From the IMG/VR virus record IMGVR_UViG_3300042514_002936, positions 1 to 40,387 of that record: 40,387 bases of DNA; one strand, written 5' to 3'. Position 1 is the first letter of the stretch. Every line of letters begins with the position of its first letter. This document shows, in pieces, positions 17,437 through 24,265 of the stretch. The notes under the pieces were generated by a model. That model did not search any database. It had not been told where the DNA came from and worked only from the letters and a program-made list of their open reading frames with translations. The stretch is from a virus. Both the position numbers and the translations under genes were made by a program.

Positions 17437-17479
17437 TAAAAAAAACCCCTAAGAGCCATTGCGGACTCAGAGGGGTTCG
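17437..17479 (-). terminator. Late terminator after the capsid gene (T-phi position)
   Basis: Read leftward, AACCCCT and AGGGGTT pair, with extra inner pairing, and are followed by eight T. It sits between gp10 and gp11, exactly where T7 has T-phi. This lets capsid mRNA accumulate over downstream mRNA. Confidence 0.95.
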
Positions 17480-17492
17480 GGAGGTGTAGCGA

Positions 17493-18533
17493 TTAGGCTA
17501 CGTTGAAGACCAGCGCACCGGCTGCTTCAGGACGGAGACCACCGTGGCCCATCGCGTACTTGCCGATGATCTGGTCAGCTTGGTACTCAGCACGGCGCGC
17601 GCGCTCCAAGGCCATATCTTTCAGCTTCACAGTACCGACACAGGAACGGTGGTTGAACAGACCCACGATGGAGTCCAGGGCGACCTTAGCAGTCGGGGTA
17701 GCAGTTGCCGGGAAGGCGTGCTTCTGGTTGGTCATACCACCAGCCACATCAGGGCGGGTATCACCAGCACCACCAGCGGTCAGGTGCGGAACCTCGATTA
17801 CCTCGAAGCCCATCACGTTGCGGATGCTGCCAGTTTCCGGGGCGATCAGTGCCGAGTAGTTAGCCGAGTTCGGCATCAGGGCAGCGAGGATCGCGGAGTA
17901 GTTGTCTGGAGTGGTGTAGAACTTACGGTCCGAGGACGGCACGAAGTTGGTGGTCAGACGGGCACGGGCAGTGGTCAGACCCTTGAGGATCGCTTTACCC
18001 ATAGCCTCAGCATCAGCGCTCAGAGCAGCCTTATCGCCAATCTGAAGGACTGTCGCCTTGCCCAGACCAGCAATGTTCTCATCGTTGGCTGCTGGCAGGT
18101 TGCACAGCAAGGCCATCTCAGCCAGAACAGCACCGTCAGCGGCAATGGCCAGGGCCTCACCAAGCTGCGCGGAGTATTCCGAGCGGACATCGTAGTGGTT
18201 CATTGCGTCTTCGATGTCGAAGATCAGCACGTCAGAGGTCAGCAGGCCGTCGATGGTGATTACCTTCTCGGAGTGCTTGATCTCACCACGCTTGTCATCC
18301 AGGCTCTCACCCGGCTTCAGGTAGGCAGCAGCGGTACGACCCATCACTGGGAAGGAGGCCGACTTGCCGTTCTGAATGGTGCGGACCATGTGTTTATCCA
18401 TAGTCACCGAACGGCGAGCAAAGGCCGTCAGGACCTCACCACCGAAGATTTTCAGAAAGGTAGCCAGTTTGTCCTGATCGGTATTGCCCTTGCCTTGGTT
18501 CTGGCCAATTGCTTGACCTTTAATTGCTGCCAT
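17493..18533 (-). CDS. Major capsid protein (T7 Gp10A-like)
   Basis: HK97-fold shell protein, 346 residues (Gp10A has 345). Long identities with the remembered T7 protein are visible: GGEVLTAFARRSVT, GKSASFPVMGRT, EKVITIDGLLT, DIEDAMNHYDVRSEYSAQLG and QADQIIGKYAMGHGGLRPEA. The start is ATG 18533, 7 bases after GGAG; an in-frame GTG two codons earlier is less likely. It has its own promoter, a structured leader and a terminator. I saw no TTTC-type slippery site near the end like that producing T7 Gp10B. Confidence 0.98.
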   Translation of the reverse strand: MAAIKGQAIGQNQGKGNTDQDKLATFLKIFGGEVLTAFARRSVTMDKHMVRTIQNGKSASFPVMGRTAAAYLKPGESLDDKRGEIKHSEKVITIDGLLTSDVLIFDIEDAMNHYDVRSEYSAQLGEALAIAADGAVLAEMALLCNLPAANDENIAGLGKATVLQIGDKAALSADAEAMGKAILKGLTTARARLTTNFVPSSDRKFYTTPDNYSAILAALMPNSANYSALIAPETGSIRNVMGFEVIEVPHLTAGGAGDTRPDVAGGMTNQKHAFPATATPTAKVALDSIVGLFNHRSCVGTVKLKDMALERARRAEYQADQIIGKYAMGHGGLRPEAAGALVFNVA

Positions 18534-18567
18534 TTGCACACTCCTTGTGTTGTGGTTTTCGAGCGGG

Positions 18568-18605
18568 CACAGGGAGTCCTCGGGATATACCCGAAGACAT
18601 CTGTG
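18568..18605 (-). promoter_or_regulatory. Structured 5' leader hairpin of the capsid mRNA
   Basis: Immediately after the promoter the leader folds as CACAG, a two-base internal bulge, GTCTTCGGG-TATAT-CCCGAGGAC, then CTGTG. The inner stem is 9 bp. A 5' hairpin like this should protect the abundant capsid mRNA and could be an RNase III substrate. Confidence 0.7.
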
Positions 18606-18628
18606 TTCCTATAAGTGAGGGTTTTTAA
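18605..18628 (-). promoter_or_regulatory. Phage RNAP promoter for the capsid gene (phi10 position)
   Basis: The leftward sequence TTAAAAACCCTCACTTATAG is a perfect consensus. Predicted +1 is A at 18610. It lies between scaffold and capsid genes. Confidence 0.95.
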
Positions 18629-18635
18629 CTGCCCG

Positions 18636-19496
18636 TCAGAACGAGCTTGCTGCTACCTTGGCTTCGACCTTGGCGCGGAACGCTGGGTCAAGTCGGTATT
18701 CGCTTTTGCTCATATCGCTGATCATGTCCTGCTTGGAGGCATAACCTTGAACGGCTTGAGCTGTGCGCTTGGCAGGAGCTGATGGTGCGGCCTTAGTCAG
18801 GTTGCGCGTTGGTGCCTTGCCGAATTTCTTCGTGTGGCTCTGCATACCCAAGTTGATGATCGTGCGGATCGACTTCAGGTCCTGGCGTTCCATAGCCTCA
18901 TAAAGAGACTCAACGGATTCAGGGCTGGAAGCCTGCATGTGCTTCACGATTGTGTCGAAGCGCTCTTTGCCGCCTGCGTAGTCCACCACCTTAGTGACGA
19001 ACTGAGTGGCAATTGACTCTTGGCCTTGGATGTAGCTGTCAATGAAGTGGCGCGAATAACCGGCCTTTTCGAGAGCTGCGTAGGACTCATCCGACAGTTT
19101 ATTGTCAGACTCGTACTCGGCTTCAATGCGAGCCGCTGCGGCCTCAGGGAGACCCGCTTTGATCGCTTGGTCACGCAGTGCGGTGAAACCATCGGCGTAC
19201 TGGGAGATGGCATCACTTGCGGCCTTCAGGTCATCGGGGGCCTCTGGCAGAAGCTCGAACTCACCCTCAAGGGCATCGTCCTCACCTTCGCTTTCTTCAC
19301 CTTCTTCCTGCTCACTGGGCTCTTCCTGTTCTTCTTCCTGTTCGCCCTCAGGGGCCTCTTCAGCTTGTTCCAGGGTGATAGCATCATCGCCATCACGAGC
19401 ATCCACGTTGAGCGCCAGCATGTTCTGTTCATGCTCCGAGATGTCCGAGGAAGACATAACCGCATTGTTCACGCCAAACTCAGCATAAATATCCAT
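18636..19496 (-). CDS. Capsid assembly scaffold (T7 Gp9-like)
   Basis: This internal scaffold shapes the prohead and leaves on maturation. ATG 19496 follows AAGGAG, giving DIYAEFGVNNAVMSSSDISE, very like T7 Gp9. The frame stays open upstream but that part is leader. Of 286 residues, an acidic Glu-rich stretch lies near 50-80. The C-terminal helices (LSDESYAALEKAGYSRHFID, YRLDPAFRAKVEAKV) match T7. It has its own promoter and leader hairpin. Confidence 0.96.
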   Translation of the reverse strand: MDIYAEFGVNNAVMSSSDISEHEQNMLALNVDARDGDDAITLEQAEEAPEGEQEEEQEEPSEQEEGEESEGEDDALEGEFELLPEAPDDLKAASDAISQYADGFTALRDQAIKAGLPEAAAARIEAEYESDNKLSDESYAALEKAGYSRHFIDSYIQGQESIATQFVTKVVDYAGGKERFDTIVKHMQASSPESVESLYEAMERQDLKSIRTIINLGMQSHTKKFGKAPTRNLTKAAPSAPAKRTAQAVQGYASKQDMISDMSKSEYRLDPAFRAKVEAKVAASSF

Positions 19497-19521
19497 TGGT
19501 TCTCCTTTGGTTGAGATAGGG

Positions 19522-19566
19522 CACGGACCTGTGGTTGGCACCTTTCGGTCAACTCTCGGGTCCGTG
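19522..19566 (-). promoter_or_regulatory. Structured 5' leader hairpin of the scaffold mRNA
   Basis: CACGGACC pairs with GGTCCGTG over 8 bp. Inside, GTTG-ACC closes a GAAA tetraloop with GGT and CAAC, leaving a small bulge. It begins a few bases after the +1 of the gp9 promoter. It is likely a stability element or processing site. Confidence 0.7.
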
Positions 19567-19567
19567 T

Positions 19568-19591
19568 GTCGCTATCAGTGAGGGTTTTTAA
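19568..19591 (-). promoter_or_regulatory. Phage RNAP promoter for the scaffold gene (phi9 position)
   Basis: The leftward sequence TTAAAAACCCTCACTGATAG, then CGACACAC, is a perfect consensus. Predicted +1 is A at 19573. It overlaps the stop of the portal gene. Confidence 0.95.
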
Positions 19592-21195
19592 TTACCCAGA
19601 GGTGCGGGCTCTACGCCTGCTGTTGCCATTGCCTGTTGCATGGCCTCGGGGCTTGCAGTCGCCTGTGCGCCTACCCCAGCGCCTAAGCCTTGAGCTGCCG
19701 CTGAGCCGCCTTCAGCGATCATTTGCTTGGCCTGAGCCATCGCACGATCCTGATCGGTCAAGAGGAGACCCGCTGTGTCCAGACCCAGGGCGTTCGCAAT
19801 GCGAATCTTGAGGTTCCCTGTGTTCAGGTCTGGGTCCTGCATCTGGCCAATCGGCTGAATGGCAGCAATGAATCGAGTCAGCTTGTCGAGGTCCTGGCCA
19901 CGGCCTAATGCTTCCATGCCTGTACTCACGGTTGGCTCAATGGCTTCTCGTGGGAGGTCAGGGATCATAGAGGTCGCCTGTAGCTGGACCAGCAGCACCC
20001 GCACAATGGGGAGCTGAAGTTCCTGTGAGAGGATCGAATAGACGCCACCGAGGGTGTCCTCCAGCTCACCAGCCACGTAACGAATCTCTTCGGCTGTGAC
20101 ACGTTCACCTGTACGCTGAACCGCTGAGTTCAACATGAAGCAGAACGACAGGCGGGCCTCAATGGCATCCGCTACGTTCTTAGCCACTGAGAAATCCGCA
20201 GACTTCTCAAGTTGAAGGAACTCAATGTCCTGCTTGCGGCCTGGAACGAAGTCGCCCGTCTGGGCTTTCACCAAGCGCCGGACCTGAGTGATCCCATTGG
20301 GGTTCACCATGCCGATGACCTTCGAGGAGATCATGGCGAACTTCACGATGCTTTCTGTAAGGTTCTCCAGGGACCTAAGGTCACCCAGGTACTCCTCACA
20401 GTGGGAGCGGCCATAGTGCTCACCGTCCATCTTGACGTAGCGAACAGGAATCCAAGGGCAACCAGTGGCCGGGTATTGGCCTTCAGTACCTTCGACTTCC
20501 TTACCGTCGATCTCCTGATAACTCAGGAAGTCACCGGACTCATCGTCCAGATAGATGTGGGTGTACACCTCGACTTCTTCATCTGGCTCACGGTCCCCAT
20601 CAAGTGTCCCTCGGACATCCTCAGGAAGCGCTGCGAAAGCCACTCGGTCCACAGTGACGATCTGAAGTACGTTCCCGAAGGGGTCACGCTGGCAGACGTA
20701 CTGGGACAACTTGTAGAGCTTCGGCGGGTTGAACTTCCCGTCTTCAGGCTCAGTGATGTAGAGCAGGCTATTACCTGCCACGATGAGCTGCTTCAGGGCC
20801 TCGAAGAAAGTCGGTCGGTAACTGTTCGACTCCATGAAGGCCATGAGGATTCGTTCGACCATAGACAAGCCCTCATCCACCTTGGCGAGGCCCTGGGGAT
20901 CGTTGAGGAGCTGCTTGGCTTGGAACTCAGAGATGGTGAGGCGCATCCAGGGCGCTAAGGGGAACAAGGCCAGCATCAACTTGGATGCGAGGTTGTTCAG
21001 GCCACGGGCCCCTACGGCTTGCCACGGGGTTGTATAGTTGGTGGAGGCGTTATCGGACGCTTTGGGGAACAAGGCGGGGATTGTGTATTGAGCACAGTTC
21101 TCCGCTCGTGTCTCATACGGAGCACGGTCTGCGACCAGTTTTTCGTATGTTGCTTTCGCACCATTAGCGCCGAAGCCTTTGCGAGCTTCAGCCAC
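19588..21195 (-). CDS. Portal / head-tail connector protein (T7 Gp8-like)
   Basis: This dodecameric portal is the DNA gate of the prohead and the docking site for terminase and tail. The 535 residues match T7 Gp8 (536). Family segments include NCAQYTIPALFP near residue 35, FEALKQLIVAGNSLLY near 135 and FCFMLNSAVQRTGERVTAEEIRYVAGELE near 350. The alanine- and glutamine-rich C-terminal tail is typical. Confidence 0.97.
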   Translation of the reverse strand: MAEARKGFGANGAKATYEKLVADRAPYETRAENCAQYTIPALFPKASDNASTNYTTPWQAVGARGLNNLASKLMLALFPLAPWMRLTISEFQAKQLLNDPQGLAKVDEGLSMVERILMAFMESNSYRPTFFEALKQLIVAGNSLLYITEPEDGKFNPPKLYKLSQYVCQRDPFGNVLQIVTVDRVAFAALPEDVRGTLDGDREPDEEVEVYTHIYLDDESGDFLSYQEIDGKEVEGTEGQYPATGCPWIPVRYVKMDGEHYGRSHCEEYLGDLRSLENLTESIVKFAMISSKVIGMVNPNGITQVRRLVKAQTGDFVPGRKQDIEFLQLEKSADFSVAKNVADAIEARLSFCFMLNSAVQRTGERVTAEEIRYVAGELEDTLGGVYSILSQELQLPIVRVLLVQLQATSMIPDLPREAIEPTVSTGMEALGRGQDLDKLTRFIAAIQPIGQMQDPDLNTGNLKIRIANALGLDTAGLLLTDQDRAMAQAKQMIAEGGSAAAQGLGAGVGAQATASPEAMQQAMATAGVEPAPLGN

Positions 21196-21206
21196 AGTGC
21201 GCCTCC

Positions 21207-21455
21207 TTAGATATTGAGGCCGCTACCCGAGGACCGGGCTACAGACAAACCACGCTTACCTCGGGCACGGGCAGCTTTCTTTGCGCTCTCGGTGGACTCA
21301 TCGACTTCCGTTGAGTCTTCCTTTGGAGCTTCCACTACCTGTGCGGCTGGTGCGGGTGCTGCCACTTCCTGAACCTTTGGGGCTTTCTCCTTAGAACCAC
21401 CCAGTAGGCCCCCACCAATGGTCTTACTAACCGCCTTCTTGATCTTCTTACCCAT
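21207..21455 (-). CDS. Tail assembly protein (T7 Gp7.3-like)
   Basis: A small tail/virion protein of 82 residues; in T7 Gp7.3 is needed for infectious particles. It starts MGKKIKKAVSK and ends KRGLSVARSSGSGLNI, close to the T7 ends GKKVKKAV and KSLSVARSSGGGINI. The middle is Ala/Pro/Glu-rich. It overlaps the end of the gp7-position gene. Confidence 0.93.
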   Translation of the reverse strand: MGKKIKKAVSKTIGGGLLGGSKEKAPKVQEVAAPAPAAQVVEAPKEDSTEVDESTESAKKAARARGKRGLSVARSSGSGLNI

Positions 21456-21882
21456 TTTGTCTCCCTGGCCGCAGCCTTTTGTAAATCAGTTCGTACCGGC
21501 CCTCTCCGAGTCGGTGTGTGTATGCGAGGACCTTGTAGCCAAGTTGCGCCGCTAAGGCATAGACCTCTTTCCGCAAGCGGAACCCAGCGGTTCCCCTGTG
21601 TCCTTCCGATACGAAAAGCCACTGGACACCCAGAACAGGACCAACGTGGTCGTCAGAGTCCCTCGACACCGACGAGAAGCCGACGAGTGAGCCTGAGGCG
21701 TCCCATGCGGTAATCTCGAAGCGATCAAGACACTCAATTCCATCCACGATCCGCTGGGTAGCTTCAATAGGGGTTGATTGCCACAGCATCTCTGGGATCA
21801 CCTTTAGTACATCAGGGATGATCAAGTTGGCGGATGTCGGCTGGCCCTCCTTTAGGAACTCAGTTCGGATCGTGTAGGTCAT
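21448..21882 (-). CDS. GNAT-like acetyltransferase in the gp7 position
   Basis: 144 residues with a GNAT-like core. The strand LGVQWLFVSEGHRGTAGFRLRKEVYALAAQLGY has the R-G-x-A/G acetyl-CoA loop (SEGHRGTAG) and following helix. Substrate is unknown. In this place T7 has gene 7, which affects host range and adsorption. Other T7-type phages also carry acyltransferase-like proteins here, which may be virion components. It overlaps gp6.7 by four bases. Confidence 0.75.
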   Translation of the reverse strand: MTYTIRTEFLKEGQPTSANLIIPDVLKVIPEMLWQSTPIEATQRIVDGIECLDRFEITAWDASGSLVGFSSVSRDSDDHVGPVLGVQWLFVSEGHRGTAGFRLRKEVYALAAQLGYKVLAYTHRLGEGRYELIYKRLRPGRQNG

Positions 21883-22136
21883 GTGCGAGTAACGCTCTTA
21901 CGGACAGCCGTGGCACTCATAGTTGACTTCTTGCGCTTGGGGCTGGATGCGGTGCTGAAGGCACTTGGGACATCAGACGACTCTCCCTCCCGTTCGATCT
22001 GGGTGAGCTTGTCGGTGCCCACCTCTTTATCCGACTCAGCGCCAAACTCCACACCTTTAGGGTCTTCGAGTAGAACGGGCTCAGGTGCCCCCGGTTGTTG
22101 TGGCTTAGGTGTTTTCACCTTGCTCTTGAAGCACAT
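21879..22136 (-). CDS. Virion protein (T7 Gp6.7-like)
   Basis: 85 residues beginning MCFKSKVKTPKPQQ, with VEFGAESDKEVGTDK in the middle and a basic Ser-rich C-terminus (KSTMSATAVRKSV). This is the same plan as T7 Gp6.7 (MCFSPKIKTPK, VEFGGSSDE, SSIRKS). In T7 it is an ejected minor virion protein. Confidence 0.9.
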   Translation of the reverse strand: MCFKSKVKTPKPQQPGAPEPVLLEDPKGVEFGAESDKEVGTDKLTQIEREGESSDVPSAFSTASSPKRKKSTMSATAVRKSVTRT

Positions 22137-22149
22137 AGGGCCTCCTTAG

Positions 22150-22404
22150 TTAAACTTGTTGGTCTTCCAGGCGTTGCTCCTGGGCGGTTTCCATCAGTTC
22201 AATGACTTCGACCGCTGCTGTTACCCCTTCGAGGAACCCGAGGATTGCCTGTTCGGAGAAGCCAGCCCGCCGAAGGTCATCCAGAACCCCTATACGCATC
22301 AGGTAGGCCGGATTAAGTCGGGCCTGTAGAAACTGCGAGGAAGCTGGTGGAATCGACGGGATGTCATCAGGGTTATCGAGGTGATGCTGTAGTGCTGAGA
22401 GCAT
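22150..22404 (-). CDS. T7 Gp6.5-like protein
   Basis: 84 residues. NPDDIPSIPPASSQFLQARLNPAYL and the GFSEQAILGFLEGV helix match the T7 Gp6.5 pattern ([34 protein letters not shown]). Function is unknown. It is the first gene after the promoter at 22449 and begins the virion block. Confidence 0.9.
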   Translation of the reverse strand: MLSALQHHLDNPDDIPSIPPASSQFLQARLNPAYLMRIGVLDDLRRAGFSEQAILGFLEGVTAAVEVIELMETAQEQRLEDQQV

Positions 22405-22448
22405 TGAGCCTCCTTGAGTGATCTTTAAGGTTTAATCACACAGGACCC

Positions 22449-22472
22449 TCCCCTATTAGTGAGGGCTTTTGT
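22449..22472 (-). promoter_or_regulatory. Phage RNAP promoter before gp6.5
   Basis: The leftward sequence ACAAAAGCCCTCACTAATAG fits the consensus core. Predicted +1 is A at 22454. An 8-bp inverted repeat (ACAGGACC / GGTCCTGT) flanks the promoter, which I do not see at the others. Confidence 0.88.
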
Positions 22473-22498
22473 GAAGGTCCTGTAGGATTTGCCTTGAG

Positions 22499-23446
22499 TT
22501 AGGCGGGTAGAACTTGGCGTTGACGGCCCTTAGGCAGCCACGGGATGGGGCGCATGGTTTCCCAGCAGAAGTCCTCTTTGCGGAGGATGCGGGCGACCTG
22601 TGCTTGAACGATTAGCTCGTCCTCAGTCATGCCCTGCTTGTTGGCCAGTGAGACCACGCAATCCCACTTGCTGGGAGCTTGGTGGAGGTCCCACTCTTCA
22701 TCGCCCACCTTGCAGGATGTCCAGTACAGAACCTCTTCGCCCTTCCGTGGGCCGGACTTCATGGTCTTAGTGGCCTGATAGAAGTACGTTGGGTTGTCCA
22801 GCCATTCCAGCAGTGGGACGCCATCGACTTGCTCACCGACCCCAGGGATGCCCCCGTAGCCGTCCGTGGTGTCACCCTTGATGGCTTGGTACATATGCCA
22901 GCGGTTGGCCTCAGCCAGGGTGTTCGTCACGATCTTGTTCTGGGTCAACCAATAGAAGCGCCCTGGGATCGTGTTGAAGTCCTTGTCGCAGGACACCGGG
23001 ATCGCCTCGTCCACATCCAGATACTCAGGGTGGGTCGCAAGGATGCCGATCACATCGTCACCCTCCAGGCCCTGCCACTGGAAAGTCCGGTAGTAGGTTT
23101 CGAGGTCGTTCAGCATCTCTTCGAGAAGCACCGGGTAGCCCACGGGTTTCCGCTTGCCCTTCCGGTTTGCCTTGTAGGTGTCGAGAACCTGCTTGCGCCA
23201 GTTGTCCGCACCATTGGCAGTCGAGAAGACCATCACCAGTTGAGCCCCTTGGAACTCCTTCAGGCGCTCAGTGATGACACGGATGGTTCCCCGCAGGATC
23301 GCTCGGGCCTTGTTGTGGTCGCACTGGAGGGACCAGATGTCATCACCCCAGTCCACCTCCTCTTCGGCGGCAGACATAGCGGAGAACAGTAGGTAGTCGC
23401 CATCCAGCAGAAGCGCTATACGCTTACTCTTTGGCTTCGTCGCCAT
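22499..23446 (-). CDS. 5'-3' exonuclease / flap nuclease (T7 Gp6-like)
   Basis: This nuclease degrades host DNA, removes RNA primers and is needed for phage recombination in T7. The 315 residues carry acidic metal sites of the FEN family: LLDGDYLL near residue 14, WQGLEGDDVIG near 129 and SCDKDFNTIPG near 155. The helix-hairpin region GDTTDGYGGIPGVG is near 195. It overlaps the preceding small gene by 23 bases. Confidence 0.95.
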   Translation of the reverse strand: MATKPKSKRIALLLDGDYLLFSAMSAAEEEVDWGDDIWSLQCDHNKARAILRGTIRVITERLKEFQGAQLVMVFSTANGADNWRKQVLDTYKANRKGKRKPVGYPVLLEEMLNDLETYYRTFQWQGLEGDDVIGILATHPEYLDVDEAIPVSCDKDFNTIPGRFYWLTQNKIVTNTLAEANRWHMYQAIKGDTTDGYGGIPGVGEQVDGVPLLEWLDNPTYFYQATKTMKSGPRKGEEVLYWTSCKVGDEEWDLHQAPSKWDCVVSLANKQGMTEDELIVQAQVARILRKEDFCWETMRPIPWLPKGRQRQVLPA

Positions 23447-23726
23447 CCTTGGCCTCCTCAGTTACCGGAGGTTTAGCTCGTGGCCTGCGCTGCTTGGGAG
23501 CTTCCTGCTCCACCTTAACGACCTCAACCGTAACCTCGCCGTCAATCAGAACCAGCGTTTCGTAAAGACGGCCATCCAGGCCACAGCGGCCATTGCGACC
23601 ACGAGCTTTCGCGCAGTGATCCACAGAGTGGCGCGTCTCGCCGTCAATCAAGCTGATAGCTGTTGCGTTACACAGAGTTGCGCTGCCATCCAAGGCGAAA
23701 TGTTTGCAATCCTTGCAGAGATTCAT
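23424..23726 (-). CDS. Small Cys-rich protein, possible zinc binder
   Basis: 100 residues, not matched to a T7 protein. The N-terminus has CKDCKHFALD and then further Cys at about residues 19, 38 and 48, a spacing that could bind zinc. The C-terminal third is Lys/Pro/Glu-rich and probably disordered. ATG 23726 overlaps the gp5.7 stop (ATGA), so it is translationally coupled between gp5.7 and the exonuclease. Function unknown. Confidence 0.75.
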   Translation of the reverse strand: MNLCKDCKHFALDGSATLCNATAISLIDGETRHSVDHCAKARGRNGRCGLDGRLYETLVLIDGEVTVEVVKVEQEAPKQRRPRAKPPVTEEAKDGDEAKE

Positions 23727-23932
23727 ACGATCCTCCCATTCTGTTTCAGGACACGGACACCACGGGCGGTCACAGTCCAGACCCCAGCGTTAATGCCTGC
23801 CCCATTGAGGCACGTCAGGTGGCCCCGAGAGGCCGCTTCCGCGATCTCCGAGGCATGGTCCCTGGCGTAGTTTGATTTGAAGGTTTTGGGTTCCATCTTC
23901 ATCGTGTAGAGGACCCGTAGGTACTCATCCAC
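23723..23932 (-). CDS. T7 Gp5.7-like protein (inhibitor of sigma-S RNA polymerase in T7)
   Basis: 69 residues, the same length as T7 Gp5.7. The framework is the same: DEYLRVLYTMKMEPKTFKSN, ASEIAEAASRGHLTCL and WTVTARGVRVLK, against DYLKVL, PKTFQSNYVRN, AEAASRGHISCL and WEITASGTRFLK in T7. In T7 it stops host polymerase carrying stationary-phase sigma-S. It overlaps the end of the gp5.5-like gene. Confidence 0.92.
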   Translation of the reverse strand: MDEYLRVLYTMKMEPKTFKSNYARDHASEIAEAASRGHLTCLNGAGINAGVWTVTARGVRVLKQNGRIV

Positions 23933-24251
23933 GAGGTGTGATCTCCACCTTCAAGGGCGAGAAGTGAGAGGCCGTCATGGCCCGGTCTCGACCCAGGATT
24001 TTGTTCACGTCCTCACGGAACTGGGTGCGCATGGCATACCGCAGGAACCACGGGAGGAACTCATCGTCTTCCTTGAGGAGCTGCTCCTTGAGGGTTCGGA
24101 CGAAGGCGCGCTCCTTGCTCGGCATCTTCTCTGGAGCCGCCTCACCTTCCGAGACGATCTGAGAGAGCTGGCCACGGACCAACTTGATGACCTCTTCACT
24201 GATGGTCATCTTGAAGCTCTGCTGGAAACTCACGTTGAACGATTTGGACAT
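23925..24251 (-). CDS. T7 Gp5.5-like protein (H-NS-binding in T7)
   Basis: 108 residues from ATG 24251, which has a strong AAGGAGG site; the frame continues upstream inside the polymerase gene but without a start signal. SFNVSFQQSFKMTISEE and FLRYAMRTQFREDVNKIL resemble the T7 Gp5.5 segments KFKVSFDVTAKMSSD and FVVRTSFREAIKDM. T7 Gp5.5 counters H-NS. Pseudomonas uses MvaT-type proteins, so the partner here may differ. It follows the DNA polymerase by 14 bases. Confidence 0.85.
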   Translation of the reverse strand: MSKSFNVSFQQSFKMTISEEVIKLVRGQLSQIVSEGEAAPEKMPSKERAFVRTLKEQLLKEDDEFLPWFLRYAMRTQFREDVNKILGRDRAMTASHFSPLKVEITPRG

Positions 24252-24265
24252 AGGGTCCTCCTTGA

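Noticed and set aside
17485-17510. Minus-one frameshift producing a Gp10B-like minor capsid protein
   Set aside because: No TTTC-type slippery sequence is seen near the capsid stop, and the terminator follows closely.
17544-18614. 356-codon + strand frame opposite the capsid gene
   Set aside because: It mirrors the highly conserved capsid protein and would run against the capsid promoter; composition shadow.
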